Positions 50,525 through 63,800 of a DNA stretch of 64,000 nt are shown here, one piece after another. Position numbers and translations under genes: made by a program. Source of the stretch: Bartonella sp. AU55XJBT (lineage in GTDB: Bacteria > Pseudomonadota > Alphaproteobacteria > Rhizobiales > Rhizobiaceae); assembly GCF_028618525.1 (NCBI RefSeq), contig NZ_JAQITC010000003.1:1-64000 (forward strand). The letters run 5' to 3'. The notes beneath the pieces are model-generated. The model did not search any database, was not told the DNA's origin, and worked only from the letters and a program-made list of their open reading frames with translations. The first letter of the stretch is position 1. The number at the start of each line of letters is the position of its first letter.

Positions 50525-51388
50525 ATGAAAAAGGGCTGTAAAGAAAAAAGAAAAGAAGAACGAGAAAATTGGACTCCCCTTCTTCATACGAAGGAAGCTC
50601 TACAACAGATCCATAAAGTCTCTAATTCAGCGCAAATGTGTTCTCCGACTTATCGTTTAGCCTATATCGATCAAGATTTTATGATGCGTCCAGAGCTGCG
50701 TTCACAACGTATTGGTCTTGAATTTTTAAAGCCGGAAATAACACTTAAAGAATATAATATTCAATCAACAGTTGTTTTGTTCGGTGGTGCACGTATTCCT
50801 GAACCTGGGCAAGCAGCGTGGGCTGCAAAAAATGAAACACAAAAGAAAAATTTGTGCGCTATGTCACATTATTACGATGAAGCAAGAGAATTTGCACGTT
50901 TGTGTTCCCTCTATTCGGCAAAAACAGAATACCGTGAATTTGTGGTTGTCACAGGAGGCGGACCAGGGATTATGGAAGCAGGAAATCGTGGTGCTTGTGA
51001 TGTTGGTGCGCCAACGGTTGGCTTGAATATTATTTTACCGCATGAGCAAGAGCCTAATTCATATATTTCTCCGCATTTGTGTTTCAATTTTCACTATTTG
51101 GGGATGCGAAAAATGCATTTTTTAGTACGGGCAAAAGCATTAGCTATTTTTCCTGGAGGATTTGGGACTTTGGATGAGTTGTTTGAGACGTTAACTTTAA
51201 TACAAACAGGACGTATGAAACAGGTACCAATTTTATTGTTTGGCAAAGAATTTTGGAGCAATGCGATCAATCTTGAATATTTGGCTTCGCAAGGTACAAT
51301 CGCTCCTACGGATGTTAATTTGGTGAAATTTGTCAATACAGCAGCAGAAGCTTTCAAAGAAATTCGTTCTTTTTATAAATTGCCTTAA
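50525..51388 (+). CDS. LOG-family (TIGR00730-like) protein
   Basis: 287 residues with the nucleotide-binding GGGPGIMEAGNRGA and the PGGFGTLDE active motif of LOG phosphoribohydrolases, often misannotated as lysine decarboxylases. Such enzymes hydrolyse nucleoside monophosphates, in plants giving cytokinins. The long N-terminal extension (1-75) is typical of the larger alphaproteobacterial type. It is divergent from dapD and convergent with truA. Confidence 0.87.
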   Translation: MKKGCKEKRKEERENWTPLLHTKEALQQIHKVSNSAQMCSPTYRLAYIDQDFMMRPELRSQRIGLEFLKPEITLKEYNIQSTVVLFGGARIPEPGQAAWAAKNETQKKNLCAMSHYYDEAREFARLCSLYSAKTEYREFVVVTGGGPGIMEAGNRGACDVGAPTVGLNIILPHEQEPNSYISPHLCFNFHYLGMRKMHFLVRAKALAIFPGGFGTLDELFETLTLIQTGRMKQVPILLFGKEFWSNAINLEYLASQGTIAPTDVNLVKFVNTAAEAFKEIRSFYKLP

Positions 51389-51420
51389 TTTCTTTTGAAA
51401 AAGCCATTTTTGTGAGACAG

Positions 51421-52164
51421 TTAATATTCTACTTTGGTTAAATAAAGTCCTGAAGGGGGAGCAACAACACCACAACGTTTACGATCTTTAGCATGAAGAG
51501 CTGCTTCAAGATCTTGAGCTGTCCAACGTCCAATCCCCACTTCCATGAGGCTTCCTGCAAATGAACGAATTTGATGATGAAGAAAAGAGCGGGCTTGCGC
51601 ATAAAGGAAGATTTTTTCACCTTCTCTTTGCACATCGAGGCGTTCAAGGGTTCGAATAGGGCTTTTGGCTTGGCAATGTGCTGAACGGAAAGTTGTAAAA
51701 TCATGTTGTCCTACAAGCTTTTGAGCGGCTTCATGCATCGCTTCAGCATCAAGAGGCTTTGGCAACCACCACACACGTTTGGCATTTAAGGCTGGTGGAG
51801 AGCGACGATTGAGAATTTTAAAAAGATAATGGCGTTTGATAGCAGAAAATCGTGCATCAAAGTCATCAGGGACATTTTCTACGTTTAAAATTGAAATGGC
51901 TTCTCTCTGTTGACGCAAAAGAGCATTGAGCGCATCCCGTACAGTATATGAAGGCCAGTTTTTTATGAAATCAACATGCGCAACTTGTCCTGTCGCATGC
52001 ACCCCTGCATCTGTTCGTCCTGCTGTTGTTATGGTTAATTGTTCTCCACTAAAGCGAAAAATCGCTTGTTCAAGAGCTCCTTGTATCGTGTGAAGCTTTG
52101 TTTGACGCTGCCAGCCAGCATAATTTGATCCATCATATTCAAGAGTAAGTTTAAAACGGGGCAT
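51421..52164 (-). CDS. truA: tRNA pseudouridine synthase A
   Basis: TruA forms pseudouridine at tRNA positions 38-40. The 247 residues have the catalytic Asp52 in [16 protein letters not shown], the N-terminal [14 protein letters not shown] and the C-terminal [16 protein letters not shown] use MPRFKLTL at 52164, one base after the fmt stop, instead of a longer in-frame start inside fmt. It is the last gene of def-fmt-truA. Confidence 0.96.
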   Translation of the reverse strand: MPRFKLTLEYDGSNYAGWQRQTKLHTIQGALEQAIFRFSGEQLTITTAGRTDAGVHATGQVAHVDFIKNWPSYTVRDALNALLRQQREAISILNVENVPDDFDARFSAIKRHYLFKILNRRSPPALNAKRVWWLPKPLDAEAMHEAAQKLVGQHDFTTFRSAHCQAKSPIRTLERLDVQREGEKIFLYAQARSFLHHQIRSFAGSLMEVGIGRWTAQDLEAALHAKDRKRCGVVAPPSGLYLTKVEY

Positions 52165-52165
52165 A

Positions 52166-53095
52166 TTAAAAAACAGCAGAAATATGAGCGCCTCGTAAAA
52201 AAGTTGCGCTCTCAAGGACTTTACCACCAGATCTTTGTAGATGGGTTATTTCAAGGCGCCCTTGTCCACAATGGACAATCAAAGAATTTGGTTCTATCCG
52301 CCCAATTTCAAGAGAAGGACCTTTTATTAAACAACTTCCAAGAATTTTTACGCGTTCTTCTCGTCCACCGATATTCATATTGCACCAGCAGCCAGGAGAG
52401 GGAGAGAGCGCACGAATATGCCTATGAATAACTTCTGCAGGTTTTGTCCAATCAATACGGGTTTCTTCTTTTTTAATTTTGGCAGCATAGGTTATGCCTT
52501 CCTCTGATTGGGGAGTCAGTTTGAGTTGTCCTTTTTCCAGAGTTGATAGAGCTTCTATCATAAGTTCTGCACCGATATATGAAAGCTTATTTGAAAGTTC
52601 ATCTGTGGTGGTGGTATCAGTGATGGGAATAGAGCGTGAGAGGGCAATAGGCCCTGTATCAAGCCCTTCATCCATTTTCATGATCATTATCCCCGTTTCC
52701 TTATCTCCAGCCATAATCGCACGCTGGAGAGGTGCAGCACCACGCCACCGTGGTAAAAGCGAAGCATGGGCATTAAAACATCCAAAACGCGGTGTTTCAA
52801 GAATAGCTTTCGGTAAGAGGAGTCCATAGGCAACCACAACAGCAGCATCAACACAAAATGCTGCAAATTGGGCTTGCTGTTCGGCTGTTTTGAGTGTTTG
52901 AGGCGTAAAGATAGGAATAGATTTTTCTTCTGCTGCATTTTGCACGGGTGAGGGGATGAGTTTAAGACCACGACGCCCTGCTGGGCGAGGAGGTTGACTA
53001 TAAACAGCAACAACATCATGCCCCGCATCCAATAAAGCATGCAAAATGGGAACAGAAAAATTCGGTGTTCCCATAAAACTCAACCGTAATGCCAT
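52166..53095 (-). CDS. fmt: Methionyl-tRNA formyltransferase
   Basis: Fmt formylates initiator Met-tRNA. The 309 residues show [12 protein letters not shown], the folate-binding and catalytic stretch [19 protein letters not shown] (Asn and His) with Asp in AGDKETG, and a C-terminal OB fold. The TAATG junction with def (one-base overlap) couples it to the deformylase that acts on the same formyl group. Confidence 0.97.
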   Translation of the reverse strand: MALRLSFMGTPNFSVPILHALLDAGHDVVAVYSQPPRPAGRRGLKLIPSPVQNAAEEKSIPIFTPQTLKTAEQQAQFAAFCVDAAVVVAYGLLLPKAILETPRFGCFNAHASLLPRWRGAAPLQRAIMAGDKETGIMIMKMDEGLDTGPIALSRSIPITDTTTTDELSNKLSYIGAELMIEALSTLEKGQLKLTPQSEEGITYAAKIKKEETRIDWTKPAEVIHRHIRALSPSPGCWCNMNIGGREERVKILGSCLIKGPSLEIGRIEPNSLIVHCGQGRLEITHLQRSGGKVLESATFLRGAHISAVF

Positions 53096-53631
53096 TACAA
53101 AATTGCTTCCTGAGTATTTTTTTCTTTTGCGCGTTTTTTAAATTTTCGTATCACCATATCGCGTTTGATTTTTGAGATATAATCAATAAAAAGACGCCCA
53201 TCTAAATGATCCATTTCATGCTGTAAGCAAGTTGCCAAGAGGTCATCTGCTTCAATTTCTGTCTGTTTTCCTTCACGGTTTTGATAGCGAATACGCAGGC
53301 GTTTAGGGCGTTCAACTTCCGCAAAATAGTCAGGAATAGAAAGACAACCTTCTTTATAAATATTGCGCTCATCTGAAAGCCATAAAATCTCAGGGTTGAT
53401 AATAACAAAGGGCTTTTTCTGCTTATCTTCAGAATTTCCAGAGACATCTATAACCAACATGCGTAGTGGTATGCCAATTTGAATAGCAGCAAGACCAATA
53501 CCTTTAGCATTATACATAGTTTCGAGCATATCATCCGCGAGCTTCTGGAGAGCTGTATCGACTTGGTCGATGGGTTTGGATACTTCCCGTAAAATCGGAT
53601 CTGGTAAAGTCACTAAAGATTTTATTGGCAT
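53095..53631 (-). CDS. def: Peptide deformylase
   Basis: Def removes the N-formyl group from new proteins. The 178 residues contain [20 protein letters not shown] with the metal-binding Cys, and QHEMDHLDG with the HExxH histidines. I start at [14 protein letters not shown] (53631); a TTG 12 codons upstream is in frame but lacks family support. The ribosome site is weak. It is the first gene of the def-fmt-truA operon. Confidence 0.96.
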   Translation of the reverse strand: MPIKSLVTLPDPILREVSKPIDQVDTALQKLADDMLETMYNAKGIGLAAIQIGIPLRMLVIDVSGNSEDKQKKPFVIINPEILWLSDERNIYKEGCLSIPDYFAEVERPKRLRIRYQNREGKQTEIEADDLLATCLQHEMDHLDGRLFIDYISKIKRDMVIRKFKKRAKEKNTQEAIL

Positions 53632-53722
53632 GCGGAATAGATTAATCAATGCTTTGTTATGGGTCAATATTGAATAACAAATTCTTGCGCTTTTTTATGA
53701 TGAGGGCGTTATATTACTTCTC

Positions 53723-54907
53723 ATGTTTGATTCGTTTTTTTCTTTTATACTTGCTGATGAGTCGTTTACGAAACTGAGCGCCCTGCTTTTATTGATACTC
53801 CTTTGCTTAGCATTTTTTATGTTGATTTATTCTCATCGAAAAAAGGCATTTTTGGAAAGTGAAGTTGCCAAGCGTGCGCGTGAGGCACAAGAGCAGATGG
53901 CTACATTGCTCAAAACACAAGCTGAAATGCAAGGGCGAATGCAAACGATGGCTGAAATTTTCGGTCAAAGACAGGCTGAATTGAATAAGTCACTCAGTGA
54001 GCAACTCAATGGCATGACAGCCAATATAGGTCAAACACTTCAGGTACAGACAAAATCAACTTATGAGAATTTAAATCGTTTGCAAGAGCGTTTAGCGGTC
54101 ATTGATGCAGCGCAAAATAATATTCAGTCACTTACGGGACAAGTTGTTCAACTGCAATCCATTTTAAGCAATAAGCAGACGCGTGGTACTTTTGGTCAAG
54201 GGCGGATGGAAGCAATTATTGCTGATGCTCTACCACTAAATTCTTATGCTTTTCAAGCTGTTCTTTCAAATGGAAAGCGGCCAGATTGTCTCATTCACAT
54301 GCCAAATAAAGCGCCTTCTCTTGTTGTGGATGCTAAATTTCCTCTGGAAGCTTGGAATACCATGCGTAAAGCAACAACAGCTCAAGAACGTCAAGAGGCA
54401 GAACGCCAATTTCGCACGGATATGGAAGTCCATATCCGTGATATTGCGCAAAAATATTTAATTCCTGGAGAAACCCATGACACCGCTTTTCTCTTTGTAC
54501 CATCGGAATCGATTTTTGCGACAATTTATGAGGATTTTGAGCCATTGGTACAAAAAGCCAATAGAGCCCATGTGATTATTGTTTCACCGTCTTTGTTGAT
54601 GCTCTCTGTCCAAGTTGTACAAACCATTATGAAAGATGCGCGGATGCGTGAACAAGCGCATTTAATTCAATCAGAAGTAGCAAAATTGATGGAAGATTTT
54701 GGACGAATGGATAGCCGTGTTCGCGCACTACAGAAGCACTTTCACAAAGCAGGAGAAGATATAGAGGGAATTTTAATATCGTCCTCTAAAATTATGAAAC
54801 GGGCAAATCGCATTGAAACTGTCGAATTAAAAGAAAATTATTCTGAACCAGCAAAAATGACAACATCAACTCAGTCGCAAATATTGCGTTTGGTTGATGA
54901 AGAATAA
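53723..54907 (+). CDS. rmuC: RmuC-family DNA recombination protein
   Basis: RmuC proteins limit inversions at short inverted repeats; the mechanism is unclear. The 394 residues have an N-terminal membrane anchor (about 17-37), a coiled coil (about 45-150) and the nuclease-like RmuC domain with LPDCLIHMP-like PDCLIHMPNK, VVDAKFPLEAW and FVPSESIFATIYEDF. It is divergent from def and follows it in other rhizobia. Confidence 0.93.
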   Translation: MFDSFFSFILADESFTKLSALLLLILLCLAFFMLIYSHRKKAFLESEVAKRAREAQEQMATLLKTQAEMQGRMQTMAEIFGQRQAELNKSLSEQLNGMTANIGQTLQVQTKSTYENLNRLQERLAVIDAAQNNIQSLTGQVVQLQSILSNKQTRGTFGQGRMEAIIADALPLNSYAFQAVLSNGKRPDCLIHMPNKAPSLVVDAKFPLEAWNTMRKATTAQERQEAERQFRTDMEVHIRDIAQKYLIPGETHDTAFLFVPSESIFATIYEDFEPLVQKANRAHVIIVSPSLLMLSVQVVQTIMKDARMREQAHLIQSEVAKLMEDFGRMDSRVRALQKHFHKAGEDIEGILISSSKIMKRANRIETVELKENYSEPAKMTTSTQSQILRLVDEE

Positions 54908-55020
54908 AGTAAATCAAGCTTCTCAACGATCACAAGTTAGGATCATGTTCTTTATTGATTGGTAATAATTTTTTAGTATCTCTATCTTGTTTTATTTCTT
55001 AAATGAGAGGAATAGGGAAT

Positions 55021-55608
55021 ATGCGACACCTTTTGTTTTTAGGGGCACTGGTGTTTCTGCTAGGGGGGTGTGCAACAACTACTCCCCTCCACACAAACAA
55101 TGCTTGTGCTATTCTAGCACAAAAAAATGGTTTTTTTGACAATTGGGGTAGGGCATCTCAAAGAGCAGAAAGGCGCTATGGAATTCCTATGCCTATTATT
55201 CTTGCGACCATTAATATGGAATCGGGCTTTCGTCGTAATGCACGTCCTCCACGCAAAAAACTACTTGGTTTTATTCCATGGAAGCGTCGATCGACAGCTT
55301 ATGGTTATTCTCAAGCGCTTGACAGTACATGGGCAATGTATCTGCGCTCTACAGGAAAGTCTTTTGCATGGCGTACTAATTTTGCAGATGCTGCTGATTT
55401 TGTTGCTTGGTATCATCGTCAAAGTGTTCAACGCAATGGAGTGAGGTTTGATGATGCCTATAGCCTTTATCTAAATTATCATATGGGGCATGGCGCTTAT
55501 GCGCGGAGTGGTGGAAATGTTAATGCTGCGCTTTCACAGGCAGCACAGCGCATGGCAAGAATATCGAGGCTCTATGAACAGCAATTAAGGAGATGTGGAT
55601 GGCATTAG
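55021..55608 (+). CDS. SLT-domain lytic transglycosylase, lipoprotein
   Basis: 195 residues with a lipoprotein signal ending in the lipobox LLGGC (Cys near 17), so it is anchored in the outer or inner membrane facing the periplasm. The SLT fold has the catalytic Glu in NMESGFRRNARP and the YGYSQALDSTWAMY and YHMGHGAY segments. It should cleave peptidoglycan. I begin at MRHLLFL (55021) behind AGGAATAGGG; an ATG six codons upstream is also in frame. Confidence 0.9.
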   Translation: MRHLLFLGALVFLLGGCATTTPLHTNNACAILAQKNGFFDNWGRASQRAERRYGIPMPIILATINMESGFRRNARPPRKKLLGFIPWKRRSTAYGYSQALDSTWAMYLRSTGKSFAWRTNFADAADFVAWYHRQSVQRNGVRFDDAYSLYLNYHMGHGAYARSGGNVNAALSQAAQRMARISRLYEQQLRRCGWH

Positions 55609-56073
55609 GGAAGATTTTTGAAAATCCCAATTAAGGAATTGATGGGATAAAATTAATTTGAGAGCAAAATTTCTTATAGGGTGATAAGGTTGTATCGTTT
55701 GTCCAATTGTCGAAATGAAATAAGTTGTTATTTTTTTAATAAACTAAAATGACAGAACACTTTTGCAGTATACAATACATTTGAAGATACTCTCGATATT
55801 TTTGTTCCCCTTTGTTCGAAAAATTTACAATGAACACAATCCTCCATTTGGCACTCGCTTTTGACTCTGGGCGAAATACTAGAGAGCGCTGAAGAAAAAT
55901 TCTAAAATATAATATCGCTTTTTATTGTCATGAAAGTAAAATTTACAATCCAACGAACAATTAAAAGGGCATTATAAGAGCGTTAAAACACAGGCTATAC
56001 AACACCACAGGAAAGGTTACAAAGCACATAAACTTCCCAAATTGATTCTTCTTGATAGAAGAGTTGGTTCTTT
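55609..56073. other. Spacer between the transglycosylase gene and tRNA-Ala
   Basis: 465 bases with no gene seen. A GATTTT-tg-AAAATC hairpin just after the transglycosylase stop could act as a weak terminator. No repeat-family copy was recognised. Confidence 0.45.
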
Positions 56074-56149
<76 letters not shown>

Positions 56150-56265
56150 TAAAAACAAATTTTTCCCCAAAAGACAGCCTATAATTTCAATTTTTTTAAA
56201 ACGATAAAAATTGAAGATCAAGAAGAATTTGCATTTAACAGAAAAGATATTTTCTTTTACTTCTT

Positions 56266-56646
56266 TTAAGCATCGTCATCATTAGAAACGCCGCCTCCGA
56301 GAATATCGGTAACGTCATCATCCTCATCGTCCTCATCGTGAGATAAAAATGTATCATCGTCATCACCAAGATCCACATCACTATCTTCTAAATCAGGAAG
56401 ATCGTCATCTTTAGAACCGTCATCATCCTCTTCAAGAAGCATAAAAGCAGACTTTTCAAGTGCTGTATCAAGCTCTTCAGTATCTACTTCTTCTTCATTG
56501 TTTGCTTCAGCTGCCGCAACCTCAAAATAAGAACGCGGATAAGAGATTCCTGTATAAGGTGACACAATAGGGTCGCGATTTAGATCGTAAAATTTTTTTC
56601 CTGTTTCTGGATCAACACGTTTCGTTCCAAGTTCCTGTTTTGCCAT
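56266..56646 (-). CDS. TIGR02300-family acidic protein
   Basis: A 126-residue alphaproteobacterial protein of unknown function. The N-terminal half has KRVDPETGKKFYDLNRDPIV and SPYTGISYPRSYF, the FYDLN hallmark of the family; the C-terminal 70 residues are almost all Asp, Glu and Ser. It is typically found upstream of aroA, as here (divergent). GAGGC precedes the ATG. Confidence 0.92.
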   Translation of the reverse strand: MAKQELGTKRVDPETGKKFYDLNRDPIVSPYTGISYPRSYFEVAAAEANNEEEVDTEELDTALEKSAFMLLEEDDDGSKDDDLPDLEDSDVDLGDDDDTFLSHDEDDEDDDVTDILGGGVSNDDDA

Positions 56647-56811
56647 AAACCGTGCCTCTTTGATTAATTCTATTCCATTAAAAGATAAATTTTATGGTGC
56701 TTAATCGAAAAATAATGCCTTTGTCAAAGATAAATACACTGTTCCACGCAGATTTTTTCATGACGCCCTTTAAAGCATGTGCTAAAGGATGCATAATTTC
56801 ATAAAGGTTAG

Positions 56812-58805
<1,994 letters not shown>

Positions 58806-58814
58806 GTTCATTAA

Positions 58815-58923
58815 GGCAGCTCCCAGCTTGGCGCTAATTTTTCCTCCTTTATTTAAGGAAAAAGGCTAAGGAGTTGCCCATGTTAACACTAACCTAGCGC
58901 TCATACCTTACAAGATAAGGTAT
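58815..58923 (+). promoter_or_regulatory. Structured rpsA leader
   Basis: Between cmk and rpsA, GGCAGCTCC (58815-58823) can pair with GGAGTTGCC (58870-58878, one G-U), enclosing TTCCT/AAGGAA, and a second hairpin ATACCTTA-CAAGA-TAAGGTAT (58903-58923) ends five bases before the ribosome site AGGAG (58929-58933). This layout suits feedback by S1 or RNA processing, but the role is inferred. Confidence 0.4.
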
Positions 58924-58938
58924 ATATTAGGAGTTCTT

Positions 58939-60639
58939 ATGTCACAATACAATCCCACAACAGCGGATTTTGAAGCCCTTTTAACAGAATCTTTTCAAAC
59001 CAATGATCTTAATGAAGGATCTGTTGTTAAAGGTCGTGTTATTGCAATCGAAAAAGACATGGCCATTATTGATGCTGGACTTAAAGTCGAAGGACGTATT
59101 CCTCTCAAAGAATTTGGAGCTAAAGCAAAAGATGGTTCTTTGCAAGTTGGCGATGAAGTTGAGGTTTATATTGAACGCATTGAAAATGCGATGGGCGAAG
59201 CTGTTTTATCGCGTGAAAAAGCACGTCGCGAAGAAAGTTGGGTCCGTTTAGAGGAAAAATTCAATGCTGGTACACGCGTTGAGGGCGTTATCTTTAGCCA
59301 AGTAAAAGGTGGTTTCACAGTTGATCTTGATGGAGCGGTTGCTTTCTTGCCGCGCAGCCAAGTTGATATTCGTCCCATTCGCGATGTTTCACCTCTCATG
59401 CATAATGCACAATCTTTTGAAATTTTGAAGATGGATCGTCGTCGTGGCAATATTGTGGTCTCACGTCGTACTGTCTTAGAAGAAAGCCGCGCTGAGCAAC
59501 GTTCAGAAATCGTACAAAATCTTGAAGAAAACCAAATTGTTGAAGGTGTGGTGAAAAATATCACAGATTATGGTGCCTTTGTTGACCTTGGTGGGATTGA
59601 TGGTCTCTTACACGTTACAGATATGGCATGGCGGCGTGTTAATCACCCATCTGAAGTGCTCACAATTGGTCAAACGATCAAAGTTCAGATTATTCGCATT
59701 AATCAAGATACGCACCGTATTTCTCTTGGAATGAAACAGCTTGAAAGTGATCCTTGGGAAAGTATCAGTGTCCGCTATCCGATTGGTAAGAAAATTACGG
59801 GTGCTGTGACCAATATTACGGATTATGGTGGTTTTGTTGAAATTGAACCAGGGATTGAAGGATTGATCCATGTTTCTGAAATGAGCTGGACAAAGAAAAA
59901 TGTTCACCCTGGAAAAATTCTGTCTACATCACAAGAAGTAGAAGTGGTTGTTCTTGAAATTGATCCTTCTAAACGGCGTATTTCTCTTGGCTTAAAGCAA
60001 ACATTTGAAAATCCATGGGAAGCTTTTGCCAATAAATTTCCTGTCAATTCACAAATTGAGGGAGAGGTTAAAAATAAAACAGAGTTTGGTCTGTTTATTG
60101 GGCTTGAAGGCGATGTTGACGGTATGGTTCATCTCTCTGATCTCGATTGGAACCGTCCTGGTGAACAAGTTATTGATACTTACAATAAAGGTGATATCGT
60201 TAAAGCTGTGGTCCTTGATGTTGACATTGAAAAAGAGCGTATTTCTCTTGGAATTAAGCAGCTTTCCAGTGATAAGGTTGGAGAAGCAGCTGCTTCTGGT
60301 GAATTGCGAAAAGGGGCTGTTGTAACCTGTGAAGTGATTGCTGTTAAAGACAATGATATTGATGTGAAATTGATTGACCACAACCTTGAGACAACCATTC
60401 GGCGTGCTGATCTTGCACGTGATCGTGATGAACAACGTCCTGAGCGTTTTGCAATTGGGCAAAAGGTTGATGCGCGCATCACAGCCTTTGATAAAAAAAC
60501 ACGTAAAATTTCAGTATCGATCAAAGCATTAGAAATTGCAGAGGAAAAAGAAGCTGTTGCCCAATATGGTTCTACAGATTCAGGCGCTTCTCTTGGTGAT
60601 ATTCTCGGTGCGGCTTTGAAAAAACAAGAACAAGATTAA
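58939..60639 (+). CDS. rpsA: 30S ribosomal protein S1
   Basis: S1 is the largest 30S protein and brings mRNA to the ribosome. The 566 residues hold six S1 (OB-fold) repeats, seen from recurring VKNITDYGAFVDLGGIDGLLHV-type strands (about 28-100, 115-180, 200-270, 287-357, 374-444, 460-530). AGGAG lies five bases before the ATG. A strong terminator follows, ending the aroA-cmk-rpsA run. Confidence 0.98.
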   Translation: MSQYNPTTADFEALLTESFQTNDLNEGSVVKGRVIAIEKDMAIIDAGLKVEGRIPLKEFGAKAKDGSLQVGDEVEVYIERIENAMGEAVLSREKARREESWVRLEEKFNAGTRVEGVIFSQVKGGFTVDLDGAVAFLPRSQVDIRPIRDVSPLMHNAQSFEILKMDRRRGNIVVSRRTVLEESRAEQRSEIVQNLEENQIVEGVVKNITDYGAFVDLGGIDGLLHVTDMAWRRVNHPSEVLTIGQTIKVQIIRINQDTHRISLGMKQLESDPWESISVRYPIGKKITGAVTNITDYGGFVEIEPGIEGLIHVSEMSWTKKNVHPGKILSTSQEVEVVVLEIDPSKRRISLGLKQTFENPWEAFANKFPVNSQIEGEVKNKTEFGLFIGLEGDVDGMVHLSDLDWNRPGEQVIDTYNKGDIVKAVVLDVDIEKERISLGIKQLSSDKVGEAAASGELRKGAVVTCEVIAVKDNDIDVKLIDHNLETTIRRADLARDRDEQRPERFAIGQKVDARITAFDKKTRKISVSIKALEIAEEKEAVAQYGSTDSGASLGDILGAALKKQEQD

Positions 60640-60669
60640 TCATTAATCATTAACATTGATGGTATTATT

Positions 60670-60700
60670 AAGGTCACTCCTAAAATGAGTGACCTTTTTA
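60670..60700 (+). terminator. Terminator of rpsA
   Basis: AAGGTCACTC (60670-60679), seven-base loop, GAGTGACCTT (60687-60696), then a T-rich run. A perfect stem. Confidence 0.9.
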
Positions 60701-60860
60701 TTTTCTAAAGAAATTATTTCCTTAATTTTTAATTATTGCATTAAAAATTATTATAACTGCTTGCAAATAAAAACAAAAAGTTTGTTTTTTGTCTATCAAC
60801 GGTTCACTATTCAGATAAAATGCTTACAATTTAAATAAAAAGCGATGTAATTGAATAATA

Positions 60861-63800
60861 ATGGGACATTATGGCGTGCACAATACCTTTCATAAAGTAC
60901 TTTTTTCTCAAAAGAAGAGAAAAGACCATTTTATTAATAGTGATTTCCCTCTTCGAGCAATTTATAAAGTACAAGAAGATCTTTATGACCTAGGGCGTGA
61001 TATAGCTTCCGGCAAAGAAATTTTACTCCCTGAATATGAAGGAGTAGAAGATTTTCGCAAGAGATTGAATGAAAATGCTAAACTTATCCTTCATGCCTTT
61101 CATACCAGTGATTTTGCAGCCAAAAATGATGAAACTATCGCACCGTCTGCGCAATGGCTCATTGATAATCATTACACCATTGATAAAACCATACAACAAC
61201 TACGCCGTAACTTTTCTAAGTCCTTCATAAAGCAACTTCCTCTTTCTACACAAAAAGCAAGAATACCACGCATTTTTGCTTTAACTTGGCTTTATATTGC
61301 GCATACCGATAGCAGCTTTTCACAAGAAACACTCACGGCTATGATCAATGGGTTTCAAGAAGTTTGTGCGCTCACAATTGGTGAATTATGGGCTCTTCCT
61401 TCAGTTATGCAAATGCTACTCATTGAAAATGTTCGTCGTCTTTCAGTGCGTATCAAAAAAGCGCGCCAGATGCGCCATCTTGCCAGTCAAGTAGCTGATA
61501 AAATTTCTCTTTTAGAAAATAAAACAAATCTAAACTCTCTTTTTACGCAGTACAAATTATTTACTGCTGACCCAACTTTTTCAGCGCATTTATTCTATCG
61601 CCTGCGCAGTGCATCTATCGATTCAACCGTAGCGTTAACTTGGCTTGAAAAGCAATTAGAAAGTCAAGGCAGTAGCTTAGAAAGTGCAACAGCCGATGAG
61701 CATACCAGACAGGCGGCAGATGGTGTGACCATGGGCAATATTATTTGTGCTCTTAAAGTGATAGATGATGTTGATTGGACCGTATGGTTTGAAACAGTGA
61801 GTTGTGTCGATGCTATTTTGCGTAAAAAGAGTGATTTTTCTGAAATTGATCCCCATTCACGCGGTATTTATCGACAAGTCATTGAAAAAATTTCACGCTT
61901 TTCGTCTCTTAGCGAGCTGGAAGTTGCACACAAATCTGTAGAAATGGCAAATCCCACTATTGAAGATATGCCTCATTATTCCTCTGTTGGGTGGTATCTT
62001 GTCGGTGATGGTCGTGGTATATTTGAAAAGGCTTGTGGATATACGCCGCCTCTTCTCATAAAATGGGCACGCGCTTTTTATTGCTTAAAACTGAGAGTCA
62101 TTGCCATTCCTGTCTCTTTTCTGACGCTTGCTCTTTTGCTTGCAGTCTATACCTTTTTCCAAATATCTGGCATGACACTCTGGATGTCCCTTTGCTTTAC
62201 TGTATTGGCGCTTTTTCCTGCTATGGATGCGGCTTTTTCCTTCTTTAATATAGTTGTTTCTTGGTTTGTTCCATCAAGACAGCTCATTGGTTATGAATAT
62301 AAAGAAGGTATTCCAAAACATGCACGGACAATGGTTGTTGTACCTACTTTGATAACATCACGCGATGATATTGATGCGCAAGTGCACAATCTTGAAGTAC
62401 ACTATCTTTCCAATCCTAAAGGTGCGGTCCATTTTGCACTCATTACAGATTGGGTAGATGCTCCCTTAAGAGAAACGCAAGACGATCTTGATTTGCTTCG
62501 CTATGCGCAAAATGGTATTGATAAACTCAATAGTCGTTATCATCGTGATGAACTTCCTGTTTTTTTCCTTTTACATCGCCGACGCCTTTATAATAGCGGT
62601 GAAAAATGTTGGATGGGATGGGAACGAAAGCGGGGAAAACTTCATGAACTCAATCGGCTTTTAAGGGGCGATGAAAATACGAGTTTTTACTCTCCTGATC
62701 CAAATCTTCCTATGGATTGCCGTTTTGTTATGACACTGGATTGTGATACACGTCTTACCCCTGAAAGTGTCACAAAACTTGTTGGAAAGCTTAATCATCC
62801 ACTCAATCATCCCATTTTTGATCCGCAAAGTGGAAAAGTTGTCAAAGGCTATAGCGTTTTGCAGCCACGCATTATGCCGTCTCTGACAACAGGAAAAAAA
62901 ACATCAATTTTCCAACGGGTTTTTTCGACCAACCGTGGTATTGATCCTTATGTTTTTGCTGTTTCTGATACTTATCAAGATCTTTTAGGAGAAGGTACTT
63001 TTATCGGTAAAGGTCTTTATCATATTGATGCATTTGAACAAGCACTTGACGGCAAAGTTAAAGAAAATACTGTTCTTAGTCATGATCTCTTAGAAGGAGG
63101 ATATGCCCGTACTGCTCTGGTTAGTAGCATCACAGTCATTGAGGACTATCCAACGGCTTATAATATTGATGTTATGCGTTATCATCGCTGGATTCGTGGT
63201 GATTGGCAACTTTTGCCCTATCTTTTTTGTTCCCGTCAAATAAGCTCCGTGATGCGTTGGAAAATGCAGGATAATTTGCGTCGTTCTCTTACACCATTAA
63301 TGTGGTTATTTGCAGCGTTTGCAGGATGGGCTCTTTTGTCATTGAAGAGTGCAATCATCTGGCAGATATTTTTGCTGTTTAGCGCCTTCATTGCCCCCAT
63401 TTTATGTGTATTAAAAACGTTTTTTTCATCCAATATAGATCATTCTTTGCGCGGACATTTTCGATTAATTTGGAATAAAACCGCTCTTACAAGCGCTGAT
63501 ATCTTTCTTAAGACGACTTTTCTTGCTCATTCGGCCTATTTTATGACTGATGCGATTATTCGTACACTCTATCGTATGACGATTTCAAGACAGCATCTTC
63601 TTGAATGGAAAACCTCTGCCACAACAAAATCAATGCCTAATAGTTTGCTTTTCTATGTTTTTACAATGGCACCAGCATCACTTATTGGTGCTCTTGCCCT
63701 AACACTCGCTCTTTTTTTTGATAGTTTTGCAAGCTTTATTGCTTTGCCTTTTGGGATAGTATGGTTTTTTTCACCTTTCATTGCTTGGGTTGCGAGTCGA

